Positions 1 through 6,621 are shown, counted from the first letter of the stretch. The stretch: DNA of 7,346 nt from Candidatus Hydrogenedentota bacterium (GCA_007118235.1 SKRY01000020.1:1-7346), one strand, 5' to 3'. Notes: generated from the sequence alone by a model not told the origin. Made by a program: numbers and translations.

Positions 1-21
1 AAAAACGAAAGGGAAATGCAT

Positions 22-393
22 ATGTTTGGCGGCGATTCAACGCTTTTTGAAACGGTTTTCGCGGCGGCCGCGGCAATGCTGGCGTTCGCGTGGCCGTTGC
101 TGAAAACGACGGAATGGTATGGCCGGTACAGGGAGCAGCGGCGCGAGCAAGCCGTGGCCACGCTGGAGGCCGCCGTGGAGGAGACCTACCGGCGGTATGT
201 TCAGGTCATGAAGGCGGCGAATGGCGGCGAACCGCTGACGGAGGAACAGCGTGAAAATGCCCGGCGGCTGGCCCGGGAACGGGCGGAGGAATTGGGCCGG
301 GAGCAAGGGTTGGACGTGGTCCGCGAGCTTGGCGCGTCCTACCTGGACCTCTGGATCACCCGGATGGTGAAGCGTCTCAAGGCGCGATTCTGA
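22..393 (+). CDS. Small one-TM membrane protein, LLH-type holin-like
   Basis: A 123-residue protein with one hydrophobic segment near the N-terminus (about residues 6-27, Ala-rich and ending WPLLK). A charged, strongly helical and probably coiled-coil region (about 35-100) follows, and the C-terminus is basic (RMVKRLKARF). The layout of TM, then a helix containing 'AVEETYRRY', then an acidic 'LTEEQRENARR' helix resembles LLH-family phage holins, in which a single TM precedes an amphipathic helical tail. That is recognition by pattern only. If correct, it would form membrane lesions for endolysin release, but no endolysin or other phage gene is visible; the upstream side is cut by the window edge. 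Two in-frame ATGs exist (16 and 22). The purine-rich AAAGGGA at 8-14 is well spaced only from the ATG at 22, so I chose that one. A strong terminator hairpin 24 nt after the stop makes this the end of its transcript. It could instead be an uncharacterised host membrane protein. Confidence 0.6.
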   Translation: MFGGDSTLFETVFAAAAAMLAFAWPLLKTTEWYGRYREQRREQAVATLEAAVEETYRRYVQVMKAANGGEPLTEEQRENARRLARERAEELGREQGLDVVRELGASYLDLWITRMVKRLKARF

Positions 394-417
394 TCGCGTT
401 TGCGCCGGTTCGTTTGG

Positions 418-465
418 CTCGCCCCTTTCGCGTTGATGGTTTGCGCGAAAGGGGCGAGTTCGTTC
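418..465 (+). terminator. Hairpin terminator after the holin-like gene
   Basis: A perfect 15-bp inverted repeat pairs 418-432 (CTCGCCCCTTTCGCG) with 444-458, leaving an 11-nt loop (433-443). It is followed by a modest T-containing stretch (TTCGTTCT). The position just after the stop at 393, and the length and GC content of the stem, fit an intrinsic terminator. The T-tract is weak, so it may work less efficiently or in both directions. Confidence 0.72.
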
Positions 466-540
466 TGCCCCGGATACCGATTTGACATCTCCCCTCCGGG
501 ATGGGCAGATTGTGTGTCAGCAGACGCGGCGCGGGTGGAG

Positions 541-571
541 GACATCCCCCTTGTCCCCCTTCAATGGGGGA
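541..571 (+). repeat. C/G-run palindrome, probable interspersed repeat
   Basis: Two C-runs (546-550 and 555-559) are followed by a G-run (566-570). TCCCCC at 554-559 pairs with GGGGGA at 566-571 across a 6-nt loop. The motif, CCCCCTTGTCCCCCTT followed by a G-run, resembles C/G-run palindromes scattered between genes in many bacterial genomes. Only one copy lies in this window, so its repetitive nature is inferred from memory of such elements, not shown here. Confidence 0.4.
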
Positions 572-579
572 ATCGCTCG

Positions 580-650
580 TACCGCCGGCATCTTGCCGGC
601 AAATGGGCCGCCTGGAAGGCCCGAAGGGCCCGGGGATGTGACTGGCGGTA
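580..650 (+). repeat. 71-bp palindromic intergenic element
   Basis: The element is bounded by inverted TACCGCC (580-586) and GGCGGTA (644-650). Inside are nested small palindromes: GCCGGC (584-589) with GCCGGC (595-600) around ATCTT, GGGCC (605-609) with GGCCC (618-622), and GGCCC (618-622) with GGGCC (626-630) around GAA. The last two share an arm, so they are alternative folds. The compact, GC-rich, gene-free structure resembles REP-like or non-autonomous palindromic elements. No transposase or target-site duplication is evident. As RNA it would fold into a multi-hairpin stem. Confidence 0.5.
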
Positions 651-681
651 AGGCAGCGTTCATGCTATCCTGTAAATGAGA

Positions 682-704
682 GCATTCCATTAGTCATGGA
701 ATGC
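682..704 (+). promoter_or_regulatory. Hairpin or dyad upstream of the PTS EIIA gene
   Basis: A perfect 9-bp inverted repeat pairs GCATTCCAT (682-690) with ATGGAATGC (696-704) around TAGTC. It is not followed by a T-run, so it is unlikely to be an intrinsic terminator. It lies about 107 nt before the EIIA start and could be an operator for a dimeric regulator or a leader-RNA hairpin. Confidence 0.4.
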
Positions 705-730
705 GCGGCGCGGGCGAATTAAGAAGAGAA

Positions 731-771
731 GTTTCCTTTTCTAACTCGGTTACGAAAAGCTAGCAGGAAAC
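731..771 (+). promoter_or_regulatory. Possible leader RNA hairpin before PTS EIIA
   Basis: GTTTCC (731-736) and TTTTC (737-741) can pair with GGAAAC (766-771) and GAAAA (754-758). This gives 11 bp with a one-sided 7-nt bulge (759-765) and a 12-nt loop. It sits 40 nt upstream of the EIIA start. I see no convincing -35/-10 promoter in this spacer, so whether this is transcribed leader or promoter DNA is open. Confidence 0.25.
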
Positions 772-810
772 CACAAACAAGGCCGGCGGGCCGATGGAGC
801 ATTCATAGCC

Positions 811-1293
811 ATGTTGCTGGGAGAGATACTCCACAGCGGTGTTGTCAAACTGAATCTGAACGCGAAGAACAAAGACGAAGCCATCGAGGAACTCGTGGAC
901 CTTCTCGTCGACTCCGGAGACGCGTCTCCCGATTTGCGCCAGCACCTGCTGGACGCCGTAATGGAGCGCGAGCAAACGATGAGCACCGGCATGGACCACG
1001 GCATCGCGCTGCCGCACGCCTCCTCGGACAAGGTTGACCAGATCATGGGCGCGCTGGGCTCCGCGCCGGAAGGCATTCCGTTTGACACGCTCGACGGCGA
1101 GCCCGCCCGCCTGGTCATCCTCCTCATCTTGCCGCGCCACAATTTTCAGGGCCACGTGCGCACCCTGGCCGGCATCGCCCATCTCCTGTCCAATCCGGGC
1201 TTTCGCGAATCCATCATCACGGCGCCGGACGAAAAGACGGTGCTGGACATTGTCGAAAAGGCTGAGCATCAAAACAGCCTGTTCAAGAGTTGA
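811..1293 (+). CDS. PTS EIIA type-2 (fructose/PtsN-like) protein
   Basis: A 160-residue protein that is a single PTS EIIA type-2 domain over nearly its whole length, the usual size for a stand-alone EIIA. The family accepts phosphate from HPr on a histidine. Here the active-site motif is GIALPHA with His69 as phospho-acceptor, and the second conserved histidine region appears as 'HNFQGHVRTLA' (His110/His115). No EIIB, EIIC, HPr or enzyme I gene is nearby and no transmembrane segment is present. A regulatory role like PtsN, sensing the phosphorylation state and acting on partner proteins, is therefore more likely than sugar uptake. It acts in the cytoplasm. A GGAG at 796-799 lies 11 nt before the ATG. 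The gene ends 58 nt before the GH51 arabinofuranosidase start with no terminator between them, so the two may be co-transcribed. Family assignment is confident; substrate and partner are unknown. Confidence 0.9.
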   Translation: MLLGEILHSGVVKLNLNAKNKDEAIEELVDLLVDSGDASPDLRQHLLDAVMEREQTMSTGMDHGIALPHASSDKVDQIMGALGSAPEGIPFDTLDGEPARLVILLILPRHNFQGHVRTLAGIAHLLSNPGFRESIITAPDEKTVLDIVEKAEHQNSLFKS

Positions 1294-1337
1294 GGTTTGT
1301 GACGGCGGTGGGGGCTTAGGGCGCGAACAGAACCAGC

Positions 1338-1343
1338 AAGGAG
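1338..1343 (+). promoter_or_regulatory. Shine-Dalgarno fixing the GH51 start
   Basis: AAGGAG lies 8 nt before the ATG at 1352. It decides the start: the same frame stays open upstream to 1034, but those codons overlap the EIIA gene and encode an Arg/Ser-rich shadow. A signal peptide begins exactly at 1352. Confidence 0.8.
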
Positions 1344-1351
1344 CCCGTGCG

Positions 1352-3241
1352 ATGAAGTGCGTGATTGGCCGCATCCTGGTGGTGATTGCAGCCGCCATGC
1401 ATGCGGCCGCGCTTGATGCGGGGGCGGAGTCCCCGATTCGCCTTGGCGGAGGGGGAGCGGGCGAACCCATCAACGAGTTCATCTACGGCCAGTTCATCGA
1501 ACACGCGGGCCGGTGCATTTACGGCGGCATCTGGGCCGAAATGCTGGAGGACCGTAAGTTCTACCACCCCGTGGACGAGGATGCGTCGCCCTGGGAGGAA
1601 GTAGGTGCGGACGTTTCCGGTTACGCGCGGGTTTCGGTGAACTCCTTCGTGGGCGAACTCACGCCGATGGTGCGTCTGCCCGGCGGTAAACGCCGGGGCC
1701 TCGTTCAGGAGGGGCTGACCCTGGAGGAAGGGCGAGGTTACGAGGGGCGCGTGTGGCTGGCGGGCAACACGGGCGGCGCTCCCATCGAGGTGAGCCTGGT
1801 TTGGGGGGATGGGGAGGATGAACGCGAGACCGTCACCGTGGATCGCCTCAGCCGCGAGTATGAGAAGACATCCTTCGCATTCACCGCGCAAGGCTCGGCC
1901 CCGGATGGCCGCATCGAGATTATGTCCGAGGGGGAAGGGCATTTCAGCGTGGGAACCATCTCCCTCATGCCCGATGACAACATCAAGGGCCTGCGCGCCG
2001 ACACCCTGGAGCTTCTGAAGGAACTCAATGCGCCCATGTACCGGTGGCCCGGCGGGAATTTCGTGAGTGGCTACGATTGGCGCGACGGCGTCGGCGATCG
2101 CGATCGCCGCCCGCCCCGGCGCAACCCCGCGTGGGAGGAAGGGGTTGAGTCCAACGACTTCGGGCTGGATGAGTTCATCGCGTTCTGCCGCCGGTTGGAC
2201 GCCGAGCCGCATATCGTGGTGAACACGGGCGCGGGGGATGTGGACATGGCCCTGGAGCAGCTTGAGTACTGCAATGGTCCCGCGGATTCACCCATGGGCC
2301 AACAGCGTGCGGCCAACGGCCATGAAGCCCCCCACGATGTGACATGGTGGGGCGTGGGCAACGAGATGTACGGCGGCTGGCAGATCGGTTACATCCCCCT
2401 GGAGGACTATCTTGAGCGGCACAATGTCTTCGCCGCCGCCATGCGCGAGGCGTATCCGGACATCAAGCTGACCGCCAGCGGACAGATGGGCGAATGGAGC
2501 GAGGGCCTGCTGCGTCACTGCGCGGATCACATGGACTTCATTGGGGAGCATTTCTACGCCCAAGAACAGCAAGATGTAGCGGCCCACGTGCGGCAGATTC
2601 CAGACCGGATACGGCGCACGGCCGAGGCGCACCGGCGCTACCGTCAGGAAATCAAGGGGCTGGCCGAGAAAGAGATTCCCATTGCGCTGACGGAGTGGAA
2701 CTACTGGTACGGCCCGTACGTTTATGGCGAACTCGGTACGCAATATTACCAGAAGGATGCCCTAGGCATCGCCGCGGGCATCCACGAGATGGCCCGGCAG
2801 AGCGACATCATCCAGATGGCGAGCTATGCCCAGGCCGTGAACGTCCTCGGCGCCATCAAGACCTCGGACACGGACGCCGTCATGGACGCCACGGGCGCCG
2901 TGCTGACGTTATACCGCCGGTATTTTGGCGCGCTCCCCGTGATGGTAAGCGTGGAGGAGCCCTTGGACGCCATGGGCGCGTGGACCGAGGATCGCGCCAC
3001 GCTGACCTTGGGCGTGGTGAACCCCACCGCATCCAGTTACACGATTCCCATCGTCAGCCGGGACGCGGCCATCACGGGGACCGCGGAGGGGTGGACGGTC
3101 GCTCATGACGATCCCCTCGCCCACAACGTCCCCGGTGAGCCGCAACAGGTGCGTATCGAGGCGATTGGCTCCATTGCCGTGGAGGATGGACTCCCCGTGG
3201 CCCCCTACAGCGCGACGGTGTTCCACGTGAAGGTGGAGTGA
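1352..3241 (+). CDS. Secreted GH51 alpha-L-arabinofuranosidase
   Basis: A 629-residue exported enzyme that would release terminal alpha-L-arabinofuranosyl units from arabinan, arabinoxylan or arabinogalactan by the retaining GH51 mechanism. Residues 1-25 look like a Sec signal peptide (MKCVIGR, then a hydrophobic core, then ALDAGA/E); Cys3 is not in a lipobox. GH51 signatures follow: 'GRCIYGGIW' (53-61), 'RWPGGNFVSGYDWRDG' (231-246), 'VESNDFGLDEF' (265-275), the acid/base Glu338 in 'GVGNEM', and the nucleophile Glu448 in 'LTEWNYWYG'. Both catalytic residues are present. Residues about 75-205 form an extra beta-rich segment between the first strand and the barrel, like the CBM4-like insert of some bacterial GH51 enzymes. 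The C-terminal part (about 460-629) is the usual beta-sandwich. The last 17 codons recur at 4889-4942 as a gene ghost. A family close to GH51, or a pectin- or algal-glycan preference, cannot be excluded. Confidence 0.92.
   Translation: MKCVIGRILVVIAAAMHAAALDAGAESPIRLGGGGAGEPINEFIYGQFIEHAGRCIYGGIWAEMLEDRKFYHPVDEDASPWEEVGADVSGYARVSVNSFVGELTPMVRLPGGKRRGLVQEGLTLEEGRGYEGRVWLAGNTGGAPIEVSLVWGDGEDERETVTVDRLSREYEKTSFAFTAQGSAPDGRIEIMSEGEGHFSVGTISLMPDDNIKGLRADTLELLKELNAPMYRWPGGNFVSGYDWRDGVGDRDRRPPRRNPAWEEGVESNDFGLDEFIAFCRRLDAEPHIVVNTGAGDVDMALEQLEYCNGPADSPMGQQRAANGHEAPHDVTWWGVGNEMYGGWQIGYIPLEDYLERHNVFAAAMREAYPDIKLTASGQMGEWSEGLLRHCADHMDFIGEHFYAQEQQDVAAHVRQIPDRIRRTAEAHRRYRQEIKGLAEKEIPIALTEWNYWYGPYVYGELGTQYYQKDALGIAAGIHEMARQSDIIQMASYAQAVNVLGAIKTSDTDAVMDATGAVLTLYRRYFGALPVMVSVEEPLDAMGAWTEDRATLTLGVVNPTASSYTIPIVSRDAAITGTAEGWTVAHDDPLAHNVPGEPQQVRIEAIGSIAVEDGLPVAPYSATVFHVKVE
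3188..3241 (+). repeat. GH51 C-terminal tail, intact copy of a 54-nt repeat
   Basis: These last 17 codons plus stop of the arabinofuranosidase match 4889-4942 at 49 of 54 bases, with an identical encoded peptide. Similarity continues about 13 nt past the stop: 3242-3254 matches 4942-4954 at 10 of 13 bases. Confidence 0.9.
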
Positions 3242-3287
3242 ATGGATCGTTGACATATAAGTATGCGGCCTGACCAAACCAAGTATC

Positions 3288-3294
3288 GGGGGAA
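3288..3294 (+). promoter_or_regulatory. Shine-Dalgarno fixing the first GT start
   Basis: GGGGGAA directly abuts the ATG at 3295 but is 6 nt from the ATG at 3301. The later, in-frame ATG is therefore the better start. Confidence 0.55.
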
Positions 3295-3300
3295 ATGCTT

Positions 3301-4873
3301 ATGACATCGCGCAAGGTAGGCTCTATCAATACCACGCCGCCGTTTCTTAGGGGCCGCCTATCAGATGTCCTCATTCTGGGAGTCATTTTGGTTCTTGCGC
3401 TCATCTTTCGACTCCACAACATTGAAAACGAAGCGCCGTGGTACGATGAATTGATGATCCTAGCTCACCTGGACGCGCCTTCCTACTTGACATTTCTTGC
3501 GGGTGTACGTCATAGCGAAGTCACCACATCACCGCTTCATCCCACCATGTCGTGGCTATGGATCCAATGGCTTTCCGGGGGGGGGGGGGCAAGTCATGGC
3601 TCTTCGGTCACTCTCCATCCTTCTGGGACTGGGAAGCATAGGGATAACCTATGTCATGGGCAAACGTTTGGCGGGGCTCACCGCAGGCGCGACCGCCGCC
3701 ACGTTGCTGGCCGTTTCTCAGACGCATATCTTCTACTCCCAGGAGATTCGGCCGTACGCTCTTATGCTGTTGTTTGCGGCGCTTTCCAGTCTCGCCCTGC
3801 TTCACCTCATTCAGCGGCCAGACAAGCTTTGGCCATGGTTGGCCATCAACGTACTGGCAAATGGGGCCTTGCTCTTCACACATATGATGAGTTGGACGCT
3901 GCTTGTGGCGCAAGGCATCACTCTTTGGATTTGCCGCGGCAAAGAAGTAAAGCTTTGGGTTTCATGGGGATTCTCCCAACTTCCCCCTGTTGCCCTTATG
4001 TATCTGTTGGTTATCCGCAGACTTGACCCTCACCGGCTGGAGCAGTATCGTTTACCGGACCTCCCAATAGAGCGCGTTAGAGTTCTAATTATGTTTCGTG
4101 AACTCGCCGGCGTGTTAGTTCCCGAGGGCGCGCCCGGATTCTTTCACGCCAAGTTTGGCGGGCAGCTCTTTGGATGGATGGGGGTGTTTCTCGGGGTCTC
4201 CGGATTCCTGGCGATTGGCGGAACGGTGTATTACTGGAGAAAGCATGCGCGGAGCGGCTGCGGATTTCCCTGTGATCCGAGAGGCCTCGCATACCTGTGT
4301 ATATGGGCTGTGCTCCCTGCTGGACTGCTTCTTCTCTTGTCCACATCATGGTGGTACATGTTCTTGTCGCGCTATATCATCCACAGTACATTAGCTGTCG
4401 CGCTCTTGGCGGGATGCGCTGTCGCGATGCTGTCGAGCCGATGGCTGCGCACAATCGTGGCTGGCGCCTTGATATCCATTTCCGCTGCCCTTGCATGGTC
4501 TTTTCCCGGACCGTTCCGCGTACCCTATCCCGAGTTATTTGACGCCGTCCAACGGAAGGCTTCCGAGGGAACGGTGTATGTCACTCCAAGGCATTACTTG
4601 CGCACGGTTGAGTATAATTGGCTTCTGTCTCATGGAAATGTTCAAGAACCACATTTCGTTCCTATCCAGAGTATTGAGAAGGTTCCTCTACTAGTCCATG
4701 AACGCGTGGAATCCGGAGAGAAGGGGGAAGCTTTCGTGTTATACCATATGGATTTCGATCCCCTCGGTCACGTCGAAGCTGTTCTCGGGGCCGCCGGGGT
4801 TGAACACGAATACTTGGCTCCAGTCGATCACTATTACATGGGAGCGTTCCTGTATCGGGTCGGTGGTTCGTGA
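3301..4873 (+). CDS. GT-C (PMT/ArnT-like) glycosyltransferase, frame broken at a G13 run
   Basis: A polytopic inner-membrane glycosyltransferase of the GT-C fold (GT39/PMT_2-like), expected to transfer a sugar from a polyprenyl-phosphate donor on the periplasmic side. The first TM (about 22-38) is followed by 'PWYDE', with Asp49-Glu50 in the first external loop, where this family keeps its catalytic acid. 'YSQEIRPYAL' follows near residue 150. About nine or ten TM helices lead into a soluble C-terminal part of about 120 residues. The frame is broken: 3301 reads to the G13 run at 3577-3589 and then out of frame to a stop at 4026, while the rest lies in the next frame to 4873. Removing one G gives 523 residues; removing four gives 522 and aligns with the paralogue at 5038-6606 without a gap. 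No other lesion is seen. In six 60-nt rows I counted, GC was about 56%, against about 67% in five rows of the paralogue. Phase-variable gene, recent pseudogene and sequencing error all remain possible. Confidence 0.8.
3577..3589 (+). repeat. Poly-G tract (13 G) causing the frameshift
   Basis: Thirteen consecutive G lie between TTTCC and CAAGTC, inside codons for a Gly stretch. The length is one base off the frame needed downstream; 12, 9 or 15 G would restore it. The paralogue encodes the matching Gly-Gly as GGCGGC within CCGGGCGGCCAT, which is not a homopolymer. Confidence 0.9.
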
Positions 4874-4888
4874 TAGTCGACAAGAATG

Positions 4889-4942
4889 GGACTGCCTGTC
4901 GCGCCCTACAGCGCGACGGTGTTTCACGTGAAGGTGGAGTGA
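4889..4942 (+). pseudogene. Ghost of a second GH51 gene (last 17 codons only)
   Basis: Starting 15 nt after the first GT's stop, this segment encodes the exact C-terminal 17 residues of the arabinofuranosidase (GLPVAPYSATVFHVKVE, then TGA). It has 49 of 54 bases in common with 3188-3241. All five differences are third-position synonymous changes (Leu, Pro, Val, Ala, Phe codons). Upstream of 4889 the similarity stops abruptly, so the rest of the gene is absent. An ATG at 4886 would allow an 18-residue peptide, but no good Shine-Dalgarno precedes it. It sits before the second GT just as the intact tail sits before the first, so it is best read as the remnant of a duplicated GH51-GT unit. Confidence 0.85.
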
Positions 4943-5024
4943 TGAACCGGTGACGCATGGCCGAGCAAGGTGGCAATAGTCCAGGGTATGGTTCCAGTCC
5001 GGTTGGTGTGTCCGGCGTACAACC

Positions 5025-5029
5025 GAGGA
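5025..5029 (+). promoter_or_regulatory. Shine-Dalgarno favouring the GTG start of the second GT
   Basis: GAGGA lies 8 nt before GTG 5038. The alternative ATG at 4957 has only a weak GGTGA 3 nt away. Codons 2-27 of the longer version have G or C at 14 of 26 third positions, against 22 of 26 in the next 26 codons after 5038. This suggests 4957-5037 is spacer. Confidence 0.5.
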
Positions 5030-5037
5030 CGTGCGCC

Positions 5038-6606
5038 GTGAGCCATTGGTTTTCCACGCCGTGGGGGGACGGCGCGCTGCTCGGGGGGATACTCGCGCTC
5101 GCCTTGGCGTTTCGGCTCGCGGGGATCATGCGGGAGCATCCGTGGCTCGACGAGGTGATGACGCTGTTCCATCTTCACGAGGCGTCCTTTGGGGAGTTCG
5201 TGGCGGGCGTGCGGCGCACCGAAGGCACGGCCTCGTTCGCTTACCTTCCACTGGCTTGGGGTGCGGTCCGCCTTATTCCGGGCGGCCATGTGCTCGTTCT
5301 CCGGGGCGTGTCGATTGCGCTTGGGCTGGCTTCCCTCGCGGGCGTGTACGTCTTGGGTTATCGCGCGGCCGGACGTCATGCGGCTGTGACCGCCACGCTC
5401 TTCTTGGCCGTGTCGCAGACCCACGTCCATTACTCACAAGAGATCCGGCCCTACGCGCTCTTGATGGCGGCGGCCGCGCTGTCGAGCATTGCGTTTCTCA
5501 ACGCTTACGCCCGGCCAACTCCATCGAAGAGGTGGATCGCCCTCAACACCGCCGCCAACGCCGTGGTGGTGTGGGCGCACATGCTTGCCCCCTTGCTCTT
5601 GGCGGCCCAGGGGTTGACCTTGTGGGGGCTCATGATGAGGCGCTACAAGCGGTGGATTGCTTGGGGCTTGCTGCAAATGCCCGCCGTCATCCTGTTGGCC
5701 GTACTGTGGATCCGCACGCTGGACTGGGAACTTGTTGGAGACGTGACTGGCCACGTTGGATTGCCGGGGATCGCGGACCTCCGGGGCTATTTTCACGTGC
5801 TCCTGGGAACGCTGTTCCACCACACACCGGACTTGACCGTCTTCATGCGCACGGGGAAGACGTTGGAATTGGGGATCCTCGCGTTGGGGGGCATCGGTCT
5901 GCTGGGGAGTGCCTGGGCGTTCGTTCGGCCCATGCGCGCGCCGCGGGCGGCCCCTTCCATGTGGGAGCCTCGCTTCGCCATTCTGTATCTCTCCCTGTGG
6001 TCTCTAGTTCCCGCCGGGGCGCTGTTTCTCTTCTCCTACGTTTGGATGCCGATATTCGTGGTCCATTACGTGATTCATGCCATAATGCCCTTGGCCTTGC
6101 TGGTGACGATCGGGCTGGGCCAGTTGCCGGGGCGCTGGGTGCGCGGCGGACTGGCGGCGCTGCTGATTCTGGCGGCCGCGCATGAGCATCTCGCCTTCGC
6201 GGGGCCGGCGCGGCCCAATTACGCGGACGCCTTTCAGCCCATTGTGGAAGCCGATGCCGGAGAGGAGACGATCGTGGTGTATCCCCCGCACTACGAGCTT
6301 ACCGTTGCCTATAACTGGCGGAGACTTCACGGCGGCCGCCCCGAACCGCGCCTGGAAACCGTTGAGGATTTGGAGGTCGCGCCGGATCTCTTGGCGGAGC
6401 GCTCCGCGAAGGGGCGGGCCTGGTTGCTGGTTCACGGACGCTGGACGGTTCCCAGCGAACTCGAGGAGCGCCTGCGCGCCGCTGATCTGGTGATTGAGCG
6501 TTATCCCATCCCGGGCGGTGTGCGCCGGTTATTCGTATATGAAGCGGCTGCTTCAGACCGGAATGGCCATGAGTGTGTTGTGGAAGGGCGATCCGAACAA
6601 CCCTAG
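5038..6606 (+). CDS. GT-C (PMT/ArnT-like) membrane glycosyltransferase, intact paralogue
   Basis: A 522-residue polytopic membrane protein, the intact paralogue of the gene at 3301-4873. The first TM (about 13-27, LLGGILALALAFRL) leads to 'HPWLDE' (Asp38-Glu39), the expected GT-C catalytic acid loop. 'YSQEIRPYAL' and 'LAVSQTH' match the first copy exactly. About nine or ten TM helices precede a C-terminal soluble part containing 'YNWRRLHGG', matching 'YNWLLSHGN' in the paralogue. In a 69-residue block beginning LRGVS/LRSLS, 41 residues are identical. The role is probably transfer of a lipid-linked sugar to an envelope glycan, lipid or protein; donor and acceptor are unknown. The start is uncertain: ATG 4957 would add 27 residues of Gly/Ser/Pro-rich sequence, but ribosome-site and codon evidence favour GTG 5038. 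The C-terminus runs about 19 residues past the paralogue's end. The stop lies 15 nt before the next gene, implying co-transcription. Confidence 0.82.
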   Translation: MSHWFSTPWGDGALLGGILALALAFRLAGIMREHPWLDEVMTLFHLHEASFGEFVAGVRRTEGTASFAYLPLAWGAVRLIPGGHVLVLRGVSIALGLASLAGVYVLGYRAAGRHAAVTATLFLAVSQTHVHYSQEIRPYALLMAAAALSSIAFLNAYARPTPSKRWIALNTAANAVVVWAHMLAPLLLAAQGLTLWGLMMRRYKRWIAWGLLQMPAVILLAVLWIRTLDWELVGDVTGHVGLPGIADLRGYFHVLLGTLFHHTPDLTVFMRTGKTLELGILALGGIGLLGSAWAFVRPMRAPRAAPSMWEPRFAILYLSLWSLVPAGALFLFSYVWMPIFVVHYVIHAIMPLALLVTIGLGQLPGRWVRGGLAALLILAAAHEHLAFAGPARPNYADAFQPIVEADAGEETIVVYPPHYELTVAYNWRRLHGGRPEPRLETVEDLEVAPDLLAERSAKGRAWLLVHGRWTVPSELEERLRAADLVIERYPIPGGVRRLFVYEAAASDRNGHECVVEGRSEQP

Positions 6607-6621
6607 CGAAAGGAGTGCGTC

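Noticed and set aside
482..510. TTGACA at 482-487 as a promoter
   Set aside because: The expected -10 position (505-510) reads GCAGAT, a weak match, and no gene starts nearby.
400..651. 83-codon open frame in the spacer
   Set aside because: It runs through the terminator hairpin and the palindromic repeats, and has no family resemblance or ribosome site; chance open frame.
1034..1351. N-terminal extension of the GH51 frame upstream to 1034
   Set aside because: It overlaps the well-supported EIIA gene, encodes low-complexity Arg/Ser-rich sequence, and a Shine-Dalgarno plus signal peptide place the start at 1352.
2494..3108. 204-codon open frame inside the GH51 gene
   Set aside because: Same-strand shadow of the GH51 catalytic and C-terminal region with composition typical of a frame-shifted reading.
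3250..3278. TTGACA at 3250-3255 as a promoter for the first GT
   Set aside because: The -35 hexamer is perfect, but the position 17 nt downstream reads ACCAAA, a poor -10; the spacer is too short on evidence to call a promoter.
5031..6185. 384-codon open frame within the second GT in another frame
   Set aside because: Arg/Gly/His-rich translation typical of a shadow frame in high-GC DNA; the GT frame has clear motifs and TM segments.
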